Source: Paenibacillus sp. 1_12 (GTDB lineage: Bacteria; Bacillota; Bacilli; Paenibacillales; NBRC-103111). Taken from it: a stretch of DNA of 64,000 nucleotides. This document shows, piece after piece, positions 17,047 through 25,300 of the stretch. Every line of letters starts with the position of its first letter. Positions within the stretch are counted from its first letter, which is position 1. The position numbers and the translations under genes were made by a program. The stretch covers positions 186,001 to 250,000 of the forward strand of contig NZ_FOTE01000009.1 of the NCBI RefSeq assembly GCF_900114475.1, written 5' to 3'. The notes beneath the pieces were generated by a model. It saw only the letters and a list, made by a program, of their open reading frames with translations. It was not told the origin of the DNA and did no database searches.

Positions 17047-17718
17047 TTAATGAACTGGCCAGGTTTCCATGTTATAAGCCATATCCCAAAATAACGTTTC
17101 ATAGCGTGTCGTATTCAAGAAAATCGTTTCCAGCCGATCCAGCTCTGCCTGCGGCTTGCCCTCTGTCAATTGATCGAATAAGTCCAGACACCAGCGGGTC
17201 AAATCGCCGAACTCCTCCGAGCTGTACATCCGTACCCACTCTCCATACCATTCATGCTCAGACGCTCCAGGAATTTGACTCAACTCTACCCCGATCTCCC
17301 AGTAGCTCCACATACATGGAAGCAGCGCCGCGACCAGATCAGCCAACGAACCATTTTGCGCAGCATGCAGCATATAGTGCGTGTAAGCCAGTGTGATGGG
17401 GGTAGGCTCGGCCTGCTCCAGTTCCTCAAGCGAAATGCCAAAACGAGCTGCATAATTCCGATGCAGAGACATTTCCTCATTCATCGTAGAGTTTAACAGT
17501 GCGGCGAACTTGCCCATTGTCTCGATATTGCTTGCTTTCACAGCGCCGAGAGCAAACAACTTTGCATAATCAATTAAATACAAATAGTCCTGGACCATGT
17601 AGTAACGAAATTTCTCGATGTGAAGCGTACCCTGACCAAGCTCCTGGACAAAAGGGTGTGTATGATTTTGGCGCCAGACGTTCTGGAGCTTTTCATGTAA
17701 ATAGGTTGAAAATGACAT
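17047..17718 (-). CDS. tenA: Aminopyrimidine aminohydrolase (thiaminase II, TenA)
   Basis: TenA hydrolyses 4-amino-5-aminomethyl-2-methylpyrimidine to HMP, salvaging the pyrimidine of degraded thiamine. From the ATG at 17718 the protein has 223 residues, and the catalytic Cys falls at position 135 (ALLPCMWSYWEIG), the same number as in B. subtilis TenA. Also present are VQDYLYLIDY (Asp44, Tyr47) and the C-terminal RYETLFWDMAYNMETW with the catalytic-site Glu207. An open frame extends upstream to 17805, but AGAGG lies just before 17718. Located 116 bases downstream of ylmB on the same strand; the two enzymes act in succession. Confidence 0.92.
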   Translation of the reverse strand: MSFSTYLHEKLQNVWRQNHTHPFVQELGQGTLHIEKFRYYMVQDYLYLIDYAKLFALGAVKASNIETMGKFAALLNSTMNEEMSLHRNYAARFGISLEELEQAEPTPITLAYTHYMLHAAQNGSLADLVAALLPCMWSYWEIGVELSQIPGASEHEWYGEWVRMYSSEEFGDLTRWCLDLFDQLTEGKPQAELDRLETIFLNTTRYETLFWDMAYNMETWPVH

Positions 17719-17833
17719 CGTAAGTGACCTCTTTTCTTCGCTGATTCTTTTTATAGGTGCGTGTTCAAAAAAATATATGGCTATAGAGAAGCTGTTTGCC
17801 TCCACTACCCTTATGGAACATGCCTTACAGGAG

Positions 17834-19108
17834 TTATTTCCTCGTATGTCCCCACTCGTATATAAATTGAAGCATGACCTTTGTAAAATCTACCACTTGT
17901 TTGATCGACACCTGTTCATTCACCGCATGGGCATTGCCCAAATCGCCTGGTCCATATATAGCTGCAGGAATGCCTGCATCCCCAAACCAGCCCCCATCAG
18001 TGACGGTTGGTGACACATCGATAATAGCCTGTCTGTTCATAATGTGCTCGTGTGCACTTATTAACGTCCGAACAGCTGCATGCTGCGGGTCGACCTCCAG
18101 TGAAGGGAAAATCTCGCCGCGGTCTTCAATCATTGAGGATCCACCCCACGTAAACTCGGGAGGATTGTCTCTCAGCCATACATCTCCTTCAGCCACCAGC
18201 CTGATATGCTCTTCTACTTCCTTGGCTACCTGTTCATGCGTCTCGTTCGGATAAAAGTGTACGGTGATCCACAATCGGCACTCATCAGCTATAAACGCAG
18301 CATGTCGGCCGCCTTCAATGACGGCAGGATTGATCGTACTCGCTCCTGGTGGACAATCAGGGTAGCTTTTCATCACCGACCAATGACGCTCCAAATCCTG
18401 CAGACCTGAAATGATTTTCATCATTTTCTCAATGGCGCCTGCCCCAAACAGCTTGCCACCGGCATGAATCATGCTTCTTCTTGTCGCATCGTGAAAGGTT
18501 TGCTTGCTTTTTACCGTGATCCAGCCAGTTATGACGCCACCCTGCCCTTGAATATGCAAATCACTCGTATCAACAACAACGGCAAAATCCGCGCTATATC
18601 CGCGTTTGCAGCATTCCAACGTTCCCGCTTCTCCCACTTCCTCACCGATTACGGATTGGAATGTAAGATCGCCAGGGAGCCGAATGCCTGCTTCATGAAG
18701 CAGCTGAATAGCAAAAAGTGAACCCGCGAGCCCCGCCTTCATATCGGCGGCACCTCGGCCTATGATCGCCCCATCTCTGACAATTGGGGTGAAGGGTGTT
18801 GTTTCCCAAGCTTCGTCAGGACTTACCTCAGCCACATCCATGTGACCGTTAATAATCAGACTTTTATAGGCACCCGATTCGCTGCCTTTAAGCACACCCA
18901 CAACATTGGGATCTCCGGGGTATATGTCCCATTTATCAATAGCAAAGCCCTTTTCCTGCAGAAATGCTGCAATATACTGCTGAGCTTCTTCCGTATTCCG
19001 CGCTGGTGGTGCAGGTGTCTGAAACCGGATCAGATGCTCGATCAGTTCAATCAATTCTCCCTGCCTATTCTCTACTTGCTGGAGCAAGGACTCCAAATCA
19101 ATCCGCAT
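17834..19108 (-). CDS. ylmB: N-formyl-4-amino-5-aminomethyl-2-methylpyrimidine deformylase (YlmB type)
   Basis: A 424-residue ArgE/DapE/ACY1 metallopeptidase-fold deacylase. Zinc-site motifs are INGHMDVAE, GRGAADMKAG, GEEVGEAGT, VVDTSD and the late HAVNE. General annotation would call it acetylornithine deacetylase, but the text (LIRFQTPAPPARNTEEAQ, KWDIYPGDPNVVGVLKG, SPTVTDGGWF) agrees closely with B. subtilis YlmB as I remember it (426 residues), and the neighbour is tenA. YlmB removes the formyl group from the thiamine breakdown product and passes it to TenA. No TPP riboswitch core is visible upstream. RBS AAAGGA before the ATG. Confidence 0.85.
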   Translation of the reverse strand: MRIDLESLLQQVENRQGELIELIEHLIRFQTPAPPARNTEEAQQYIAAFLQEKGFAIDKWDIYPGDPNVVGVLKGSESGAYKSLIINGHMDVAEVSPDEAWETTPFTPIVRDGAIIGRGAADMKAGLAGSLFAIQLLHEAGIRLPGDLTFQSVIGEEVGEAGTLECCKRGYSADFAVVVDTSDLHIQGQGGVITGWITVKSKQTFHDATRRSMIHAGGKLFGAGAIEKMMKIISGLQDLERHWSVMKSYPDCPPGASTINPAVIEGGRHAAFIADECRLWITVHFYPNETHEQVAKEVEEHIRLVAEGDVWLRDNPPEFTWGGSSMIEDRGEIFPSLEVDPQHAAVRTLISAHEHIMNRQAIIDVSPTVTDGGWFGDAGIPAAIYGPGDLGNAHAVNEQVSIKQVVDFTKVMLQFIYEWGHTRK

Positions 19109-19245
19109 GACTAACTATCCTTTCTGTCTGAGATCGTTAACTTCTCCGCTCTTGTAAGCCGATCCAATGAGGATGTTCAAATAGTAGCATACATGATCTG
19201 GATAACTCAACCAGTCCTGTATGAACGATGTCTGCGAACAAGAAC

Positions 19246-19281
19246 AAGACGCGTCATGGCTATAGTCACCCTGCGCGTCTT
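19246..19281 (-). terminator. Terminator of the giant SLH-domain protein gene
   Basis: On the minus strand AAGACGCG pairs with CGCGTCTT over a 20-base loop, followed by a T-rich tail (GTTCTTGTTC). It lies 35 bases past the stop at 19316. Confidence 0.65.
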
Positions 19282-19315
19282 TATTCTCTTAACTCCATTT
19301 AGTTCAGTATGACTT

Positions 19316-22300
19316 CTACCAAAGCGGCTCAGGAATGAGCTCTTTCAATGATTCCGTACCGTCTGGATCACGCGTATACTTATGCGTCACGGCACTTTCT
19401 TCTACTTGCTCGAAGGCCCAATGTACCGATGTCATATCCGGGAAGGACACCTTCGATGCATGCAGCGGTCCTCTATACAACAAACGATTGATCATGGTAA
19501 CAGCTTCCGAGCGGATCATTGGAGCACTTGGCTTGAAGGTGCCGTCCGGATAGCCATCGATAATATGATGACGGTAAATCTCTGCAATGGCATTACTTCC
19601 CCAATGTGATGCTGTGTCAGTGAAATGCTCATTCATGTGCGGGCGATCCGCCAGTTTCAAGAAGCGGGAGATTACCGTGCTAAGCTCAGCGCGTGAAATC
19701 GGTTGATCCGGCAGGAATGTTTTATCCTCATATCCTCCGAACAAGCCAGCACGCGTTGCCGCTTCAATGTATTCAGCCGCCCAGAAGGAGGTTTCAACAT
19801 CGCTGTAGAGCTTTTCACCCTTGACTGTCTTTTGCAAATCTAGAATCCGAGCGAAGATAGCTGCGATTTCGGCACGCGTAATGGAACGATCTGCTTTAAA
19901 CAGACCATCCGGATACCCGGCAATATATCTTTTGTGCAGCTGCTCGCCGAATTTAGTGCTGAACAGCAGCCCTTGAATGGTCGACAGGTCATCCTGTAAA
20001 TTGACCAGTGTTCCTGCTGCTAAAATTTTGGCTTCATTGTACATGGTCGTCTCGGCTGCAGCCAAGCTATCGCTGACTTGTACCTTGTATACAATTTTGC
20101 CGCTTGCCTTGCCAGCAAGGTCACCCACGTTCCAACGAATCGTTGACTTATCGACGATTCCGCCTGCCGCATCTACAACAGAGGTATAATCTGGGATCTT
20201 CGCTTCGATTACCACTCCGGAGGCAGAAACAGCCGTTTTATTCATAAACTCGATCGTATACGTAATCAGACTGCCTTCCACATATGTCGCACGGTCGGTA
20301 AAGATCTCTACAGCCAGATCCACTTGGTCCCCGCTTGGTATTTGACTACCAGCATTCGGTGCACCTGCCCCGGTAGATCCTGAAACTCCAGTACCTGTGC
20401 CAACACTCACAGAATCATTGCCCGGCAGAGGAATAGGTGTCATTTGCAAGTCATGACGTACAATGGCTTCCTCAACACTGATAATAGGGCTTCGATACGT
20501 AAAATACCTCGGCTTGTTAACAACTACGATATAATCGGTAAATCCATATACCATGTAAGCGTAGAATCCTTCTGCATTGGTATCCTGAGGGTTTCTATTA
20601 TTATTGGGATCGAATCCAACCAATTCAGGTAATGCAACAAGAGTACCCGGTGTACGCCCGTTCGTGCGGTTACGCTCTGTATCCGCATAATACAACTCCA
20701 CATGAGCTCCTTCAATGACCAAACCTGTTCTTGCATCGGTTACAGTACCAAATGGATCGATCAGCTCAGTAGTGATATTCATTTCACCATTTTGTTGAAT
20801 CTCAAGCTTCGACAATTTTCCGTCTGCACTACGATTGACAATAATTTCTTGACCTGGTTCGATTTCAATCGCAATAGCCAGCTGGTAAGTGCCTGCGCTC
20901 ATGTTCTGAACATTGAACTCACCGGACTCACCAATACTGAATTCTTTACGGGAACCGTCCGGGTTTTTAACTACATTACCTTGGCTATCGATTAGGTAGC
21001 CTTTCATCTTACTGTATACTTCCTTGGACATCAGCGATACCTGTTTGCTTGGTGTTTGTCCCAGAAGCACACCACCGGCCGCTTTATTGGCTGGGAATAT
21101 TTCCCTACCATTATCCGTTATCGTTCCTACGGAAGCCGTCAGAGGGAAGGTAATCTGCTTCGTTTCCGACCCCACTGTAATAGGTTTCGTGATCGTCATA
21201 TCATACAGCGTATTAGCGCGTGGAATGGCGATTAAGTAAGTACCGTCTGCTTTCGTAACAGCCCGGGCTGTAAAGTCGGTCACACCGTCATTATTAAAAT
21301 CCTTGCTGACAATCACAATTGCTCCAGCCACAGGCTTTGGTGTATCTCCATCCATTTCCGTAACGATTCCAGCAATAGCCCCCGGATCGAACGTAAGAAT
21401 AATTTGAGCCGTTGCCGATAAATGACGCACCTGATCGTGGACATCCACGTTCACAGGCACACGTACAGATATGGAACCTGTGACAACTTCGGAAAGGAAA
21501 GGAACCTTGGCTTCACCCTTGGTATCCGTTACGGCTGTAGTACCACTTGGGAATGATCCCTTACCGCTTGGCGACGAGAAGTTGACTGTCACACCAATTA
21601 CCGGTTGTCCTGCGGTATCCTTAATGATCGCTGTCAGCTCCGTTTGTGATTTACCGTCACCTAGAAGGGTTGAAGGATTCGCCGACAATGTTATCTGGAA
21701 CGGCGACAATGCTGCATCCACAACGACATTATTCGTAGTACCATCCTTCGGAATAGCATAGAAATCGATCTCGGAACCCGCATAGCCCTCACGTGTCACA
21801 ACCAGGTGATACCTGTTGACTGTCACATCCGCAAAGTTGTATTGACCACCTGCATCTGTTGTTTGTTCGGCAATCAGCTTGCCTGTGGAAGCATCGATCA
21901 GCTGCACCTTGGCATTCGCTATAGGCAGCGTCGTCCATGCATCCGTAATTTGACCTTGCACATTGATCTTGTATTTAACCATCATCGGGTTGTTGGCTCC
22001 TACCAACCCGCTTGTTGTGTCAATCTCTAGCTGAGCAAGCTCGGCATCTTTAGCTATAAAAGTAATATCGTATAGACCGCTAGCAATGCTATCTGGAAGC
22101 TGGCTATAACCATACCATTCCTTAAAGCCATCTTGTACATAAGTCTTGTCGTTGACCAGCTTCATGCTGATTTCTTGACTTGGTGTTCCATTGGTATAAA
22201 AAGCAGTGACTGCTGATACATTCACAGCACTGACCGCCCTCAAGAGAAGTGGATCGCCATGACCATATACAGGAAGTTTCCAATCTGCGCGTTCCTGATT

Positions 22301-25300
22301 GCCACTCCAGCCATCCAAAACAACTCCTGTTACCGTGATCGTATCCTGCACAGAGCTTATGTTAGTGCTCTTCGTACCTGTCGCTGTTAAAGCGTAAATA
22401 TGTCCAGCCACGTTATCGTAGGCTGCTTGCTCCGGTACGTGAACAATCAGCTTAATTGACTTGCTAGCGCCCGCGTTCACAGGTATACCTGGTACGCCCG
22501 CTGTCACATAAGCAGCATCAATGTGATCCCATACCCAAACGCCGTTAACCCGTTTGCCGCTGGCGATTTTTTGATTGTCTACGTATAAGTCCGTCGGATA
22601 AGGTCCGATCAGCGACATCATGAAGACATCACTACCTGCACCGATATTCACCAACGTATGATTGAACGTAGCATCCTTACCCGCTGTCACGCTGAGATTA
22701 CTTGACAGGTTGAGCACATGCTGGCCATATACAGCCACATTAACCCCATTACCAAGTAAAGGAACGTATTTCTTTCCACCTTCATTCGGAAGTGAGAAGT
22801 ATTGATCCAGCTTGGATTGGAAGTAAACCAAAGTTGTGACTGAAGTGGTTTCCCGTGAGCCCACACGGAACGTTAATTCCCGCTGTGCTCCAGCTGGTAT
22901 AGCACCAATGTTCCATTTGAACTGTGTATCGTCTTTAGTCAAAGACTCGTTGTTAGCCGCCGGCCCCACACTAGTCAAGAAAAGTCCGCTTGTAACTGCC
23001 AAGCTCAACATGGATGAGTAAGCCGTACTTTTGCCTTGGGTATTATTCACCCTTAACACGAAGGTACTGTTATCGCCAGTCGATGTCAGCTTTTCATTAT
23101 CTACTCGGATGTCCACGCCCTGATTAGGCTCGATGACATCTTGCATCAGATCGGTTGCCGAGGCCGTCTTGGGAATGGAATCCGTCGGTGCAGACAAGTA
23201 CGTAATCGTCGGTTCGAATGAAGTCTTATAAGGGTTTTGCGAGTGATCGCCAACCGTAATCACTTTGGTAACTACTGTTACCGTTGTATCTCCCGAGATA
23301 TCCCCAATAAGGTAACCATTATCTATAGTAGAGAAGAGTACCGGTGTGCTGCCCAGCCATACGCCGGTAATTTCTTGCTCAATCAAACCGGTTTTCCGCA
23401 GAACAACATGATAAGCAGAGCTTGTCCCCGGAGGGTTAACGATAAGCGAATACGTCACATCATCACCCGGTCGGGTGGTGGTTGTTACTCCGCTGCCGTA
23501 TGTATTACCGGTAACGGTTGAAGTCAGTATAGCCGGAGCTACAGAAAGCGATTGATTAGCTACAGCATTTAAGTTATATACTTTAGCCTTTTGATTGGTT
23601 ACTTTTGGCGTTGGCGTCGATTCATATTCACCAGTAGCCGTCACAAGATTAAGTCCAATTCGACCTGCTCCTACACTTGGGCTCACACCAGCCTTGAACG
23701 TAATCGACTTCGTACCGTTGCTGCCAGCTACTATCAATCCTGTCCAGGTTACTTTACCGCCACTGAACGTACCCCCATCGCTAATGTCAGCAGCTGTAAT
23801 CCCTGTTGGCAATGTTACTTCCACGCTTGGAACATAGGCTGTGCCTGTTCCCGCATTCGTCAGCGTATAGCCAACAGCAATCGTCGGGTTGCTGTCAGAA
23901 AACTGAGAATTCGTAATCGCATGAGGTGCTATGGTGACATTCGGTTGTATGACATTCACAGTTGTTGCGACTGCTGCAGATTGCTGCACAGTGCCTGCAG
24001 AAGTCGGTTTCCACTTCACAATTGCCGAGGTTCCAAAGCTTTCTGAATTCAGTGTGAAGGCGCCTGTGCTTGGAGTGTTACCCGTTTCAATGGCACGCAA
24101 GCGGACCGTGTTTGTATAAACATTAGCCGCGTTTGACGGTGCAGGACTGTTCTTCAAGTCAATCGTCAGTTTTCCATTGGAATAGGAAGAAGTACTTCCT
24201 GTTGGAGCTTGTGGATCAAGTGTTACAGAGACCACTTCAAATTTAGTACGCAATGAATCAATCGTATCCTCAATCAACAGATCAAACGTCTGCGTTCCTG
24301 CTGGTATTGTCGCAGTCAACTTGTAATCGACTACGTCACCTGGACGAATCTTTGCATTGGAACGAGGAAATGCAGTGCTCGTATCTTCCGTGTTAGTCGT
24401 GCTTTGAATGATGTTATCCAAGATAACACCCGGCACGAGTAATGCCCCTTGCGCTGTTACCTGTTCAAACTTTTCAATACCTATTGGGTTGGAACCGCCC
24501 GAATCATTAGTATATGCTTCGTGGCTTGGGTAGTACCTTCCCGACTTTCCTAAAGCTTGAAAGCTGGAGCCGGAGCCTTGATATTGTTTCAATTGGACCG
24601 TAAAAGCATAATCAGTTTTAGCTGATCCCGCCAAATCCTGCCGTGGATATGTAACGCTCAAGTTGTCACCAGCAATCGTTCCACCGACAGCTGTTACAAT
24701 CTCGTATCCTGCAGGTACTGTGATAACGGGTATGAAATCGAAGGCTGTACCTTTTCCTGTATTCGTAATGCTATAAGTCAGTGATTTAGGTGCTTCATCC
24801 TTACTTAACGTAACTGATACAGGATTCATGGATGAAGTCAGGTTTGGCGTCTTAACGATAATCGGATCATCACCGGACGTTATTGACTTATCGACCGTTC
24901 CACCTGAAGTAACCGCCCATTTAAAGTCGGCAGTAGATTTCTGGGTTTCCAAAAAGGCCGATCCTGCCTGCTCAATCTTCGTTTTAATGAAGTAAGTATA
25001 CGTCGTTCCAGCAGTTTCAACCAGCAATGCAGCGGGTAAGGTGACCAGCTTAGGTGTACTTCCTGAACCGTCCGTATATTTGCTAGTGTCAACTAACACA
25101 CCCGGATTCGAAGCACTTACATATCCTGTGAACACACTGAGCAATGATTGGTGATCAGGCAATCTGTCAATGATTTGCGGTAAATAGGCGATATCTTTTG
25201 TAGGCAATTTAACTTCAATTTTGTACACGGCCCAATCGCCGGCACGGACATTGTTTTTATCGCCTATTGTGTTTGTGGAGCCAGTCGTAGAGCCGACTTC

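Noticed and set aside
17834-19108. Annotation as acetylornithine deacetylase
   Set aside because: No arginine genes nearby; text and the tenA neighbour fit YlmB better.
19109-19315. TPP riboswitch upstream of ylmB/tenA
   Set aside because: The conserved CTGAGA and ACCTGA core elements are not present; the only structure is the terminator of the upstream gene.
23591-24046. Long antisense frames across the giant surface-protein gene
   Set aside because: They arise from the composition of the repeat array; none has an RBS or family resemblance.
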